From contig NZ_CP012946.1 in the NCBI RefSeq assembly GCF_001402875.1, positions 186,001 through 250,000 of the forward strand: a stretch of 64,000 nt of DNA. The letters run 5' to 3'. The stretch comes from Blastochloris viridis (GTDB taxonomy: Bacteria > Pseudomonadota > Alphaproteobacteria > Rhizobiales > Xanthobacteraceae). Under the pieces are notes generated by a model. The model was not told the DNA's origin, made no database searches, and worked only from the letters and a program-made list of their open reading frames with translations. A program made the position numbers and the translations under genes. Shown here piece after piece: positions 50,595 through 59,582 of this stretch (positions are counted from its first letter, which is position 1; every line of letters starts with the position of its first letter).

Positions 50595-51896
50595 ATGACC
50601 CCTTCAGCCCGCATCGAAGCCGCCATCGCCGTCCTCACCGATATCGACGCCCGCCGCCGCCCGGCCGCGGATGCGCTGAAGGATTGGGGACTGTCCCACC
50701 GTTTCGCCGGCTCCGGCGACCGCGCCGCCATCGCCGGGCTGGCCTATGACGCGCTGCGGCGCAAAGCCTCGGCAGCGTGGCTGATGGCAGCGGAGACGCC
50801 GCGCGCGGCGATGATCGGCATGCTGCGGCTCGCCCGCGAGCTCGACGTCGCCGCCATCGACCGGCTGTTCGACGGTGTCGCGCACGGCCCGGCGCCGCTC
50901 ACCGACGACGAGCGCCAGCGCCTCGCCAGCACCAGCCTCGACGGCGCCCCGCCGTGGGTGGCGGGCGATTATCCGGAATGGCTCGACGCGCCGCTGGCCG
51001 CGGCGTTCGGCGCCGAGCGGGTCGAGGAAGGCCGCGCCCTGGCCGCCCGCGCCCCGCTCGACCTCCGCGTCAACAGCCTCAAGGCCGACCGCGACGACGC
51101 GATGGCGGCGCTCGCCCATTTCGGCGCGACCGAGACGCGGTGGTCGCCGGACGGCCTGCGCATCAAAGTCGCCGCCGACGGCAAGAGCCCGGCGGTGCAG
51201 GCCGAGCCGTGCTTCGTCAAGGGCCTGATCGAGATCCAGGACGAGGGCTCCCAGCTCGCCGCCCTGCTCAGCGGCGCAGCCCCCGGCGAGCAGGTGCTCG
51301 ACCTGTGCGCCGGCGGCGGCGGCAAGACGCTGGCGCTGGCGGCGGCGATGGCCAATCGCGGCCAGGTGTTCGCGTTCGACACCGACAGCCGGCGGCTGGC
51401 GCCGATCTTTCCGCGGCTGGAGCGCGCCGGCACCCGCAATGTCCAGGTGCGCGCGCCGAAGGGGCCGCGCGACGTGCTGGCCGACCTCGCCGGCCACATG
51501 GACCTTGTGGTGATCGACGCGCCGTGCACCGGCACCGGCACCTGGCGGCGCAACCCCGACGCCAAGTGGCGGCTGCGGCCGGGCGCACTCGCCCAGCGCA
51601 CCGAGCAGCAGGCCGAGCTGCTCGACCAGGCGACGCGCTTCGTCAAGCCGGGCGGGCGGATCGCCTACGTCACCTGCTCGCTGCTGCCGGAGGAAAACGA
51701 CGGCCAGATCGAGGCCTTTCTCGCCCGCCACCCCGGCTGGCGGGCGCGGCCGCCGGCGGAGGTCGCCGCGGCTTTGGGCGAGCGGGCGATGCTGTTCCTG
51801 AAGGCGGTGCGCACCAGCGAGGTCGGCCTGACCATGACCCCGGCCCGCACCGACACCGACGGCTTTTTCGTCGCGCTGATCACGCGCGAGGGTTGA
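50595..51896 (+). CDS. RsmB/NOP-family rRNA (cytosine-C5)-methyltransferase
   Basis: A 433-residue SAM-dependent RNA m5C methyltransferase. The N-terminal region is helical. The Rossmann core has VLDLCAGGGGKTLALAAAM (motif I) and the two family cysteines: Cys311 in DAPCTGTGTWRRNPD (motif IV) and Cys361 in VTCSLLPEEN (motif VI). It is the alphaproteobacterial relative of RsmB, which methylates C967 of 16S rRNA, but the exact target is not certain. The ATG at 50595 fits. Its position between guaB and guaA is common in this order. Confidence 0.88.
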   Translation: MTPSARIEAAIAVLTDIDARRRPAADALKDWGLSHRFAGSGDRAAIAGLAYDALRRKASAAWLMAAETPRAAMIGMLRLARELDVAAIDRLFDGVAHGPAPLTDDERQRLASTSLDGAPPWVAGDYPEWLDAPLAAAFGAERVEEGRALAARAPLDLRVNSLKADRDDAMAALAHFGATETRWSPDGLRIKVAADGKSPAVQAEPCFVKGLIEIQDEGSQLAALLSGAAPGEQVLDLCAGGGGKTLALAAAMANRGQVFAFDTDSRRLAPIFPRLERAGTRNVQVRAPKGPRDVLADLAGHMDLVVIDAPCTGTGTWRRNPDAKWRLRPGALAQRTEQQAELLDQATRFVKPGGRIAYVTCSLLPEENDGQIEAFLARHPGWRARPPAEVAAALGERAMLFLKAVRTSEVGLTMTPARTDTDGFFVALITREG

Positions 51897-52025
51897 TTCC
51901 GGCCGGGGATTGAACCCTGCCGCAAAGCCGGCCGGTTTTCGCCGGCCATTGCCAAATTCCGGGCGCGAAATGGTCACCGCGGGAGAGTGATTGGAGGGTC
52001 CTGCCGTCAACGACAGAGGTTCGAG

Positions 52026-52820
52026 GTGTCCGCGACCGATCTTCCTTTCGACCAGGGGCCGGCGTCCCCGCCCCGCCGCAGCCTGCTTGCCCGGATCGGC
52101 CGTATCGTCACCGTGATGCAGGCGATCGGCGCCGTGCTGGCGGTGCCGTTCGGCATCACCACCGCCTATTCGGTCTATTCCAACAATCTGTCGACCGCGG
52201 CGACCTGCAAGGGCCTGCGCGGCTCGATCGTCGCCGCCATCGACAAGAACGTCGACCCCGACACCCAGCGCCGGCTGATCCGGCGCGACGTCGAGGCGTT
52301 CGAGCAGAGCTGCGGCACCGTCGATCCGGACGCGCTGGAGGCGTTCAGGGCGGTGCTGATCAAGGACGGCCCCGACCCGGCCACGCCGGGGCCGGCCGAG
52401 CCGTCGCTGGCCGGGCCGCCGCCTGCCGCAACGGCAACACAGGCCGCGGCGCCGGCCGCGGTGCCGGTTCCGCTGCCGCGCCCGACCGCCCTCGGCCAGA
52501 CGCGCCAGGATACCGACCATGTCGAGGCCAAACCGGTCGAGATCCGGCACCCGGACCCGACGGTCGCCGGCGTGCGACCCGGCGACGGGGTGACCGGATC
52601 GGTTGTGATGCCGATGCCGGTGGAGCCGCCGCCGCCGCTGGTCGAGCCCGCTGCCCCGCCCCGTCAGGCCGTCAAGCCCCGCCCGCAGCCGCCGACGGCG
52701 TGGGCGCCGATCCGTCCCCCCGCCGACGTTCTCGACGCGCCGACCAGCCAACCCTTTGATCCCGAACAGCTTGATCCGGCGGACCGGGCGGCGTGGCGGC
52801 TCGGCAACCTGGCGCGGTGA
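52026..52820 (+). CDS. Single-span proline-rich hypothetical protein
   Basis: I do not recognise this 264-residue protein. It has a short basic N-terminus, one membrane span (MQAIGAVLAVPFGITTAYSV, about residues 28-47) and then a soluble domain. That domain has a Cys pair (TCKGLRGSI ... QSCGTVDPD) that could form a disulfide if exported. The last 130 residues are an alanine/proline-rich linker ending PFDPEQLDPADRAAWRLGNLA. The topology suggests an inner-membrane anchor with a periplasmic tail. I chose the GTG at 52026, with AGAGG 7 bp upstream; a GTG at 51987 lacks proper spacing. Confidence 0.6.
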   Translation: MSATDLPFDQGPASPPRRSLLARIGRIVTVMQAIGAVLAVPFGITTAYSVYSNNLSTAATCKGLRGSIVAAIDKNVDPDTQRRLIRRDVEAFEQSCGTVDPDALEAFRAVLIKDGPDPATPGPAEPSLAGPPPAATATQAAAPAAVPVPLPRPTALGQTRQDTDHVEAKPVEIRHPDPTVAGVRPGDGVTGSVVMPMPVEPPPPLVEPAAPPRQAVKPRPQPPTAWAPIRPPADVLDAPTSQPFDPEQLDPADRAAWRLGNLAR

Positions 52821-53012
52821 GCCGCTCCGGCCGGCGATTTCCGAGTTATTTGTCGCGCTAACGCTCTGCGGCGACTCATGCCCAGGGCGCCGTCAGCCAA
52901 TCCGTCACCTTGTCACAATGTCGCAGGGATTCAACCACAGCGGTAGCATATGATAGACTTAAGAACGACCGCCGATAACGGCGGCGACTTCAAAAAAATG
53001 GGGAGGATCAAG

Positions 53013-53822
53013 GTGTTCCAGATCGAAGCCGTCGAACGCGATGCATTGGTATCGCTGCACAAATCTGCAACCGAAGAAGACCGCAAGGCCGCCGGCCTGA
53101 AGCTTGAGACGATCGGCGGGGTGACCGTTTCGATCGCCGCCAAGCTGCCGCCGACCGCAACCGCGGTCAACCGCGCCATCGGCCTCGGGCTCGACCGCCC
53201 GGCCGAGCCCGAGACCATCAGCGCGCTGGCCGACGCCTATCAACGCGCCGGAGTCGGCAGCTACATCGTGCACTGGCATCCCGATGCCTCGCCCAGCCGG
53301 GCGGCGACCTGGATCGCCGGGCGCGGCTTCGTCCGTGCGCCGGGCTGGATGAAATTCGTGCGCGGGCGCAGCGAGCCGCCGACGCCGCGGCCGCACAGCT
53401 TCGAGGTGCGGCGGATCGGCGCCGCCGACGGCCCGGAGTTCGCCCGCATCGTCTGCGACGCGCTCGAGCTGGGGCAGGCCGCCCAGGGCTGGCTGTCGCG
53501 ACTGCCGGAGGCGCCGGGCTGGCACGCCTTCATGAGCTTTGCCGACGGCGAGGCGGCAGGCGTCGGCGCAATGTTCATTTCCGGAGAAACCGCCTGGCTC
53601 GACTGGTGCGCCACCGTGCCGGCGTTCCGCGGCCGGGGCAGCCACTCGGCGCTGCTGTCGGCCCGCATCGCCGCCGCGCTCGACCACGGCTGCCGCACCA
53701 TCACCACCTGCACCCGCAAAGACCCCGACACCGGCGAGGATCGCCAGTCCTACGCCAACATCGTGCGGGCCGGGTTCCGGGAAAGCTACCTGCGCGACAA
53801 CTACACACCTCAGAAGTCCTAG
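53013..53822 (+). CDS. GNAT-family N-acetyltransferase
   Basis: A 269-residue protein. The C-terminal half is a GNAT acyltransferase (about residues 120-265). It contains AGVGAMFISGETAWLDWCATVP, then the acetyl-CoA loop AFRGRGSHSALLSARIAAAL, then ANIVRAGFRESYLRDNY. The N-terminal half looks like a second, degenerate GNAT-like domain. Substrate is unknown. The start is taken as the GTG at 53013 because GGGAGG lies 6 bp upstream; an ATG at 52950 is in frame but has weaker signals. It converges on the Aat-like gene across a palindrome-containing gap. Confidence 0.78.
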   Translation: MFQIEAVERDALVSLHKSATEEDRKAAGLKLETIGGVTVSIAAKLPPTATAVNRAIGLGLDRPAEPETISALADAYQRAGVGSYIVHWHPDASPSRAATWIAGRGFVRAPGWMKFVRGRSEPPTPRPHSFEVRRIGAADGPEFARIVCDALELGQAAQGWLSRLPEAPGWHAFMSFADGEAAGVGAMFISGETAWLDWCATVPAFRGRGSHSALLSARIAAALDHGCRTITTCTRKDPDTGEDRQSYANIVRAGFRESYLRDNYTPQKS

Positions 53823-53835
53823 GCCGCGGCCGGAC

Positions 53836-53915
53836 GATCACCTCGTGATCGCGGAAACGACGCCGCCGAAGACGTCTGTTCAACACGGCGCCGTCGTCGC
53901 GATCACGCGGTGATC
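53836..53915. repeat. Pair of GATCAC...GTGATC palindromes
   Basis: GATCACCTCGTGATC (53836-53850) and GATCACGCGGTGATC (53901-53915) sit about 50 bp apart between the converging GNAT and Aat-like genes. The intervening bases resemble the 5' part of the repeat at 21710-21817. Confidence 0.65.
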
Positions 53916-53929
53916 TCACGGGCCGCGTA

Positions 53930-54838
53930 TCAAGTGGTTGCGCCGGGCCGCCAGTCGGCGACCGCCCGGACGTCGGCTTCGACGTGCCACCGGCCTGGAC
54001 GCCCGGGCTGGGCGGCGGCCAGCGCCAGCCGGTCGAGGAACTCGCGGCGGGGAATGATGCGAAAGCCCATGCCGCGCAGGGTCGGTGACAGTTCCTTGCT
54101 GTCGTGGAAGGCAAAGCCCCACTTCGCCAAGTGCCAGTTGAGCACGGTAAAGCCGATCTTCGAGGTATTGGGTTCGGCCGAGAACAGCGACTCGCCGACG
54201 AACGAATTGCCGACCGCGACGCCATAGCCGCCGCCGACCAGCGCGCCGGCGCGGTCCCACACCTCGAACGAGTGGGCGTGGCCGGCGTCGAACAGCGCGC
54301 AATAGGCGTGCATGATCGGCGGCGTCACCCAGGTGAGGTGCCACCTTCCCTCGCGGCGAGCGGCGCAGCCTTTGATAACACTCTCGAAATCGCGGTCGAA
54401 CGTCACGGTGTAACGGTCCTGCCGCATCTGCTGGCGTAGCCGCCGGGCGATATGAAATTCGTCGAAGAACAGCACGCTGCGGGTGGGCGGCGACCACCAC
54501 TTCATCGGGCCGAGGTGGCAGAACGGGTAAAGCCCGCGGCGGTGAGCTTCCATCAGCGTCGGCACGCTGAGATCGTGGGCGATGCCGGCAAGCCCGGCCG
54601 GCCGGTCCAGCGCCTGGTCCGGGTCCGGCAAGCCGGCGGGCGGCGCCAGCAGGTCCGCCAGCACCAGGCGCGCCAGGTTGGGCACCGCCTTGAGGCGCTG
54701 GGGCTTCAGCGCCCAGGCCATGCCGAGGATATGGCGCTGCGTCCATTCCGCCGGCGTCTCCCGGAACAGCCGCGCGCGGCGATCGGCGGGGAGTTCGGCG
54801 GAGCGGATCGGGTCCGACGGTGGTGAGCCAGGGGTCAT
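53930..54838 (-). CDS. Leucyl/phenylalanyl-tRNA--protein transferase-like protein, N-terminally extended
   Basis: Aat moves Leu or Phe from tRNA to N-terminal Arg/Lys of proteins, marking them for ClpAP. This 302-residue protein has the Aat core from about residue 85. The core includes PTLMEAHRRGLYPFCHLGPM, KWWSPPTRSVLFF, HAHSFEVWDRAGALVGGGYG and NSFVGESLFS, and it ends at FRIIPRREFLDRL. An extra N-terminal stretch of about 80 residues (RLFRETPAEWTQRHILGMAW) is absent from ordinary Aat (about 230 residues). By eye the family's D-C-Q active-site segment is D-S-K here, so a different activity is possible. The ATG at 54838 is the start. Confidence 0.75.
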   Translation of the reverse strand: MTPGSPPSDPIRSAELPADRRARLFRETPAEWTQRHILGMAWALKPQRLKAVPNLARLVLADLLAPPAGLPDPDQALDRPAGLAGIAHDLSVPTLMEAHRRGLYPFCHLGPMKWWSPPTRSVLFFDEFHIARRLRQQMRQDRYTVTFDRDFESVIKGCAARREGRWHLTWVTPPIMHAYCALFDAGHAHSFEVWDRAGALVGGGYGVAVGNSFVGESLFSAEPNTSKIGFTVLNWHLAKWGFAFHDSKELSPTLRGMGFRIIPRREFLDRLALAAAQPGRPGRWHVEADVRAVADWRPGATT

Positions 54839-55097
54839 GCGCGAGGTCTGCCGGTTACCGCTGCAACAAGGTTAGGCGCGCGAGGGTGAATGTCCACCTC
54901 GCCCGTGCGGCGGCCTGCCGTTCCGGCACTGCGGCCGCCGTTGTCAGCACAGGGGCTTGACCCGACCGAAGCCGCGCCGCAAGAACGCGGGCAACACGCC
55001 CAAGACCCGCCACGGCCGCGGCGTTGTCCTAACCGTCCGCGGTGCGACGGCGTCCTCCCGGCGGCTGAAATCCCTCACGGCCAGGCTTCAACGGCAC

Positions 55098-56663
55098 ATG
55101 ACCCAGACCCGCCCGTCCCACGACAAAATCCTCATCGTCGATTTCGGCTCCCAGGTGACCCAGCTGATCGCCCGCCGGGTGCGCGAAGAGGGGGTCTATT
55201 CCGAGATCGTGCCGTTCCAGCACGCCGAAGCGGCGTTCAAGGCGATGGCTCCGATCGGCGTCATCCTGTCCGGCGGCCCGGCCTCGGTCACCGAAACGGC
55301 CTCGCCGCGGGCGCCGCAAGCGATCTTCGAGGCCGGCGTGCCGGTGCTCGGTATCTGCTACGGCGAGCAGACCATGGTGGCCCAGCTCGGCGGCAACGTC
55401 GAGGGCGGCCACCATCGCGAGTTCGGCCGCGCCGAGGTCGAGGTCACCGCGGGATCGGCGCTGTTCGAGGGGGTGTGGCGCGAGGGCGAGAAGTATCCGG
55501 TATGGATGAGCCACGGCGACCGCGTGACGAAGCTGCCCGCGGGCTTCTCGGTGGTCGGGGTGTCGCCCAACGCGCCATTCGCCGCCATCGCCAATGAGGC
55601 GCGCCGCTTCTACGGCGTGCAGTTCCACCCCGAGGTGGTGCACACCCCGCACGGCGCGGCTTTGCTGCGCAATTTTGTGCGCAACATTGCCGGCGCCAAG
55701 GGCGACTGGACCATGCGCGCCTTCAAGGACGAGGCGATCGCGCATATTCGCGCGCAGGTCGGTGCCGAGAAGGTGATCTGCGGGCTGTCCGGCGGCGTCG
55801 ATTCCGCGGTGGCGGCCGTGCTGCTGCACGAGGCGATCGGCGATCAGCTCAGCTGCGTGTTCGTCGACCATGGCCTGCTCCGCCTCGGCGAGGCCAAGAA
55901 AGTGATGGCGCTGTTCCGCAACGCCTACAACATTCCGCTGACCCTGGTGGAAGCCGAGGAGCTTTTCCTTAAGGAACTCGCCGGCGTCACCGACCCCGAG
56001 GCCAAGCGCAAGACCATCGGGCGGCTGTTCATCGACGTGTTCGAGGCCGAGGCAAAGAAGATCGGCGGCGCGAGCTTCCTCGCCCAAGGCACGCTCTATC
56101 CGGACGTGATCGAGAGCGTGTCGTTCACCGGCGGGCCATCGGTGACGATCAAGAGCCACCACAATGTCGGCGGCCTGCCCGAACGCATGAACATGAAGCT
56201 GGTCGAGCCGCTGCGCGAGCTGTTCAAGGACGAGGTGCGCGCGCTCGGCCGCGAGCTCGGCCTGCCGGAGGCGTTCGTCGGCCGCCATCCGTTCCCGGGG
56301 CCGGGCCTTGCCATCCGCTGCCCCGGCGAGATCACCAAGGACAAGCTCGACACCCTGCGCCTCGCCGACGAGATCTATATCGAGGAAATCCGGCGAGCCG
56401 GGCTCTATGACGAGATCTGGCAGGCGTTCGCGGTGCTGTTGCCGGTGCGCACGGTGGGGGTGATGGGCGATGGCCGCACCTACGACAACGTGGTGGCGCT
56501 GCGCGCGGTGACCAGCGTCGACGGCATGACGGCGGACTTCTACCCGTTCGACATGCGCTTCCTCGGCCACGCCGCAACCCGCATTATCAACGAGGTCAAA
56601 GGCGTCAACCGCGTGGTCTATGACGTCACCAGCAAGCCGCCGGGGACCATCGAGTGGGAGTGA
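55098..56663 (+). CDS. guaA: GMP synthase (glutamine-hydrolysing)
   Basis: GuaA aminates XMP to GMP using glutamine and ATP. The 521-residue protein has an N-terminal class I glutaminase with the triad Cys87 (GICYGEQ), His177 and Glu179 (QFHPEV). The ATP-pyrophosphatase domain has the P-loop SGGVDS (231-236). The dimerisation domain ends in [16 protein letters not shown], the conserved GuaA C-terminus. The ATG at 55098 ([20 protein letters not shown]) is used; the frame is open from 54957. The xerC gene follows after 40 bp. Confidence 0.98.
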   Translation: MTQTRPSHDKILIVDFGSQVTQLIARRVREEGVYSEIVPFQHAEAAFKAMAPIGVILSGGPASVTETASPRAPQAIFEAGVPVLGICYGEQTMVAQLGGNVEGGHHREFGRAEVEVTAGSALFEGVWREGEKYPVWMSHGDRVTKLPAGFSVVGVSPNAPFAAIANEARRFYGVQFHPEVVHTPHGAALLRNFVRNIAGAKGDWTMRAFKDEAIAHIRAQVGAEKVICGLSGGVDSAVAAVLLHEAIGDQLSCVFVDHGLLRLGEAKKVMALFRNAYNIPLTLVEAEELFLKELAGVTDPEAKRKTIGRLFIDVFEAEAKKIGGASFLAQGTLYPDVIESVSFTGGPSVTIKSHHNVGGLPERMNMKLVEPLRELFKDEVRALGRELGLPEAFVGRHPFPGPGLAIRCPGEITKDKLDTLRLADEIYIEEIRRAGLYDEIWQAFAVLLPVRTVGVMGDGRTYDNVVALRAVTSVDGMTADFYPFDMRFLGHAATRIINEVKGVNRVVYDVTSKPPGTIEWE

Positions 56664-56703
56664 CACTTGCGGTTCCGGGCACCACCCCGCCAAGCTGACA
56701 CTC

Positions 56704-57666
56704 ATGTCCGATACGCCCGACCCTCTCACTTTGGTTCCTGCCGCGCCCTCGGTGATTGCCGCGGTCCGACGCTGGCTCGGCTATCTGGAGCACGAGCGGC
56801 GGTGCTCGCCGAAGACCGTCGAGGCCTACCGCCGCGACGTGCGGCAGTTTCTCACCTTTCTCGCCGGCCACCTCGGCGAGCCGCCGGACCTGCCCGATCT
56901 CGCCGCCCTTGAGCCGCGCGACGTGCGCGCCTTTCTCGCCGAGCGCCGCTCAAGCGGGCTCGACCAGCGCTCCTTGGGCCGGGTGCTGGCTGGGGTGCGC
57001 TCGTTCGGCCGCTTCCTGGAGCGCAACGGGCAGGGCAAGGTCGGCGCCCTCAAGGCGGTGTCGACGCCGAAGGCCAAGCCGCGCCTGCCGCGGCCGCTCT
57101 CCATCTTAGACGCCAAGGCGGTTGCCGACGCCGACACCCGTGCCTTCGAGGCGCGCGAGACCTGGGTGCTGGTGCGCGACGCCGCGGTGCTGGCGCTTTG
57201 CTATGGCTGCGGCCTGCGCATTTCCGAAGCGCTGTCGCTCCGGCGGCGCGAGGCGCCGGCGCCCGGTGCTGCGCTGCGTATCACCGGCAAGGGCGGCAAG
57301 ACCCGCATGGTGCCGGTGCTGGCGAAAGTCGCCGCGGGCATCACCGATTATCTCAAGCTGTGCCCCTATCCGCTCGACCCCGACGGCCCGCTGTTCGTCG
57401 GCGTCAAGGGCGGGCCGCTGTCGCCGCGCATCATCCAACTGGCGATGGCCACGCTGCGCGGCGCGCTCGGCCTGCCGGAGACCGCGACGCCGCACGCGTT
57501 GCGCCACTCGTTCGCGACGCACCTGCTGGCAAAGGGCGGCGATCTGCGCGCCATCCAGGACCTGCTCGGCCACGCCTCGCTGTCGACCACCCAGGTCTAT
57601 ACCGCTGTCGACACCACCCAGCTGATGGCGGCCTACCGCGCCGCCCATCCCAGAGCTCGCAGCTGA
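56704..57666 (+). CDS. xerC: Site-specific tyrosine recombinase XerC
   Basis: XerC, with XerD, resolves chromosome dimers at dif. The 320-residue protein has the SAM-like DNA-binding N-domain (YLEHERRCSPKTVEAYRRDV). The catalytic set is complete: Arg172 (GLRISEAL), Lys196 (TGKGGKTR), His264 and Arg267 (PHALRHSFATHLL), His290 (LLGHASLSTTQ) and Tyr299 (VYTAVD). The C-terminus AHPRA is typical of Xer proteins. The domain is more Xer-like than phage-integrase-like, and there is no adjacent island, so I favour XerC over a guaA-targeting integrase. Confidence 0.9.
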   Translation: MSDTPDPLTLVPAAPSVIAAVRRWLGYLEHERRCSPKTVEAYRRDVRQFLTFLAGHLGEPPDLPDLAALEPRDVRAFLAERRSSGLDQRSLGRVLAGVRSFGRFLERNGQGKVGALKAVSTPKAKPRLPRPLSILDAKAVADADTRAFEARETWVLVRDAAVLALCYGCGLRISEALSLRRREAPAPGAALRITGKGGKTRMVPVLAKVAAGITDYLKLCPYPLDPDGPLFVGVKGGPLSPRIIQLAMATLRGALGLPETATPHALRHSFATHLLAKGGDLRAIQDLLGHASLSTTQVYTAVDTTQLMAAYRAAHPRARS

Positions 57667-57785
57667 AGCGGGGGCCTGAGACCACGCGTCGCAGTAATTC
57701 ACGGAATTGCGAGTTGTCACCTCAGGGAAAGCAGGGAATGCTCGGGTCAATGGATCGAAACGATCCGGCGATCAGGGAAGACCCG

Positions 57786-57965
57786 ATGACCAAAACGCTC
57801 GCTGTTGCTGCGGCTCTGGTGCTGGCCGCCCCCCTCGCTGCGTCCGCTTGCTCGGGCGCGAAGAACACCTCAGCTTCCAACGGCGACTATTCGCCGATCA
57901 CCACCGCTCAGGCATCGTCCGTGCCGGCGTCGTCGGTGAAAGCGACCGCCACCGAAACCAAGTGA
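57786..57965 (+). CDS. Small secreted or lipoprotein-like hypothetical protein
   Basis: A 59-residue protein with a clear export signal (MTKTLAVAAALVLAAPLAASAC). Cys22 could be a lipobox cysteine (ASAC), although the -3 position is Ala rather than Leu. The mature part, about 38 residues, is Ser/Thr/Ala-rich (SPITTAQASSVPASSVKATA). Function is unknown. The ATG at 57786 follows an AGGGAAG ribosome-binding site; an in-frame ATG at 57750 would lengthen the leader. A GC-rich hairpin follows at 58022. Confidence 0.6.
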   Translation: MTKTLAVAAALVLAAPLAASACSGAKNTSASNGDYSPITTAQASSVPASSVKATATETK

Positions 57966-58021
57966 CCGTGCCAAACCGCTGTGCGGCCGCGCGGCCGCAT
58001 GGCGTCAAGTTCCCCCGCCTT

Positions 58022-58051
58022 GGACGCCCGGACACCCCCATCCGGGCGTCC
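58022..58051. terminator. Possible bidirectional terminator hairpin
   Basis: The perfect 11-bp arms GGACGCCCGGA and TCCGGGCGTCC enclose an 8-base loop, between the small secreted protein and the converging GNAT gene. There is no strong U-run on either side. Confidence 0.55.
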
Positions 58052-58125
58052 TCGCGTTTGGACGGCCCGGCGGCCCAGATGGTCCGTGGCGCGGCGGCCC
58101 GCGGGACGGCATTGGCGCCGCCGCA

Positions 58126-58581
58126 TCACGGCCAGCCGTACCACCAGGTCGGCCGGCCCGAGGCGGAATTGACGTCCGCCCGCAGCCGCCGAAAGCCGTG
58201 CTTTTCGTAAAAACGCACGGCGCGCGGATTTTCCTGGTTGACGTCGAGGGTGAGCTGGCCGGCGCAGTGCTGGGCGGCGACGATCAACAGGTCGGCCGCC
58301 TCGCTTCCCCACTGATCGGGATGGACGGCGATCTGGGCGAGGTGACCTTGGCTCTCGGAGACGGCGGTGAAGCCGACCACCCGATCCGCCGCGTCGACGG
58401 CACAGGTCACGGCGTAATCATCGCGCATCAGCGAGGCCATGTGTTCGCGGAACCAGGGCAGGCGCTGGGCGAAATCGATGTCGGGCATGGTCGCCTGCCA
58501 GCCGGCCACCCACAGCGCCTCGATCTGAGCGAGGTCGCCCGGCGCGAGCGGGCGCAGCGTGATCGGGTTGGCGTTGCTCAT
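58126..58581 (-). CDS. GNAT-family N-acetyltransferase
   Basis: A 151-residue single-domain GNAT enzyme. Features are TLRPLAPGDLAQIEALWVAGW at the N-terminus and the central strand VVGFTAVSESQGHLAQIAVHPDQWGSEAADLL. LTLDVNQENPRAVRFYEKHGF follows, the hallmark of the acetyl-CoA-binding C-terminal half. The usual QxxGxG/A loop is degenerate (DQWGSEA). The acceptor is unknown. Its start overlaps the stop of the OmpA-like gene by 4 bp (58578-58581), so it is translated together with the MotA-like/OmpA-like pair. Confidence 0.88.
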   Translation of the reverse strand: MSNANPITLRPLAPGDLAQIEALWVAGWQATMPDIDFAQRLPWFREHMASLMRDDYAVTCAVDAADRVVGFTAVSESQGHLAQIAVHPDQWGSEAADLLIVAAQHCAGQLTLDVNQENPRAVRFYEKHGFRRLRADVNSASGRPTWWYGWP

Positions 58582-59579
58582 CGCTCGGTCAGTTTCAGCT
58601 CGATGCGGCGGTTGCGGCGGAAGGCGTCCTCGCCGTCGGCGGGATCGAGCGGTTGGAACTCGCCGAACCCGGCGGCGACCAGCCGCTGCGGCGACAGGCC
58701 CCGCGCGATCAGATACTGCACCACCGATATGGCGCGCGCTGCCGACAATTCCCAGTTGGAGGGGAACGGCGCGGTCGCAATCGGCCGGCGGTCGGTGTGG
58801 CCGTCGACGCGCAGCACCCAGGCGAGGTCGGTGGGAATGGTCCGCTCGAACTCTGCGACCAGGCCGGCCAGCTTGTCGAGCTCGCCGCGGCCCTCGGCCC
58901 GGAGCTGGGCCGAGCCGGCGTCGAAGAACACTTCCGATTGCAGCACGAAGCGGTCGCCGACGATGCGCACGTCCGGGCGGTTGCCAAGGCTCTCGCGCAG
59001 CCGGCCGAAGAACTCCGAGCGGTAGCGCGCCAGCTCCTGCACCCGCTGAGCCAGCGCCACATTGAGGCGGCGGCCGAGGTCGCCGATCTTGGTCTGGCTG
59101 CCGAGGTCGCGCGCCTCGGCGGCGCCGAGCGCCTCCTCCAGCGCCGCGATCTGGCGGCGAAGCGCGGCGGTCTGCTGGTTGAGCAGCTCGATCTGGGAGA
59201 GTTGCTGGCGGGACAGCTGGCGCTCGGCCTCGATCGCGGCGGCGCTGCCGCCCGCGCCCTGGCCATCGAGCAGGCCCTGCATCCGGCGGCGCTCGGCCTC
59301 GCTGGTGCGCAACGTCTCCTGCAGCACGGTCAGCTGTTCATCGATCGCCGCCTTGCTGCCGCGCTCCAGCGACAGGAGGTCGGTGAGCTGGCGGATCTGG
59401 GCGGTGAGCCGGCCAAGAGCAGTCTCCTTGCCGGCGATCTGCTGGGTGAGGACGTACTGCGCCAGCACGAACACGGTGAGCAGAAAGACGAACACCAGGA
59501 TCAGCGTCGACAGCGCGTCGACGAAGCCCGGCCAGTAGTCGATCGCCCGCTCGCGCCGGCGGCCCCGCCCCAGCGCCAT
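58578..59579 (-). CDS. OmpA/MotB-like peptidoglycan-binding membrane protein
   Basis: A 333-residue protein with one N-terminal span (YWPGFVDALSTLILVFVFLL, residues 15-34). The span includes Asp21, at the position of the proton-carrying Asp of MotB/ExbD-type stators. A long Glu/Arg/Gln-rich coiled coil (about 50-165) follows. The C-terminal OmpA-like domain has VFFDAGSAQLRAEGRGELDKLA, LRVDGHTDRRPI, NWELSAARAISVVQYLI and RRNRRIELKLTE. It probably forms a proton-driven channel with the MotA/ExbB-like protein encoded 3 bp upstream and grips the cell wall. It is not a flagellar operon. Confidence 0.88.
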   Translation of the reverse strand: MALGRGRRRERAIDYWPGFVDALSTLILVFVFLLTVFVLAQYVLTQQIAGKETALGRLTAQIRQLTDLLSLERGSKAAIDEQLTVLQETLRTSEAERRRMQGLLDGQGAGGSAAAIEAERQLSRQQLSQIELLNQQTAALRRQIAALEEALGAAEARDLGSQTKIGDLGRRLNVALAQRVQELARYRSEFFGRLRESLGNRPDVRIVGDRFVLQSEVFFDAGSAQLRAEGRGELDKLAGLVAEFERTIPTDLAWVLRVDGHTDRRPIATAPFPSNWELSAARAISVVQYLIARGLSPQRLVAAGFGEFQPLDPADGEDAFRRNRRIELKLTER

Positions 59580-59582
59580 CGC

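Noticed and set aside
56704..57666. Tyrosine recombinase right after guaA as a genomic-island integrase (guaA is a known integration site)
   Set aside because: No island, attachment repeat of the guaA 3' end or cargo genes follow, and size and C-terminus match XerC.
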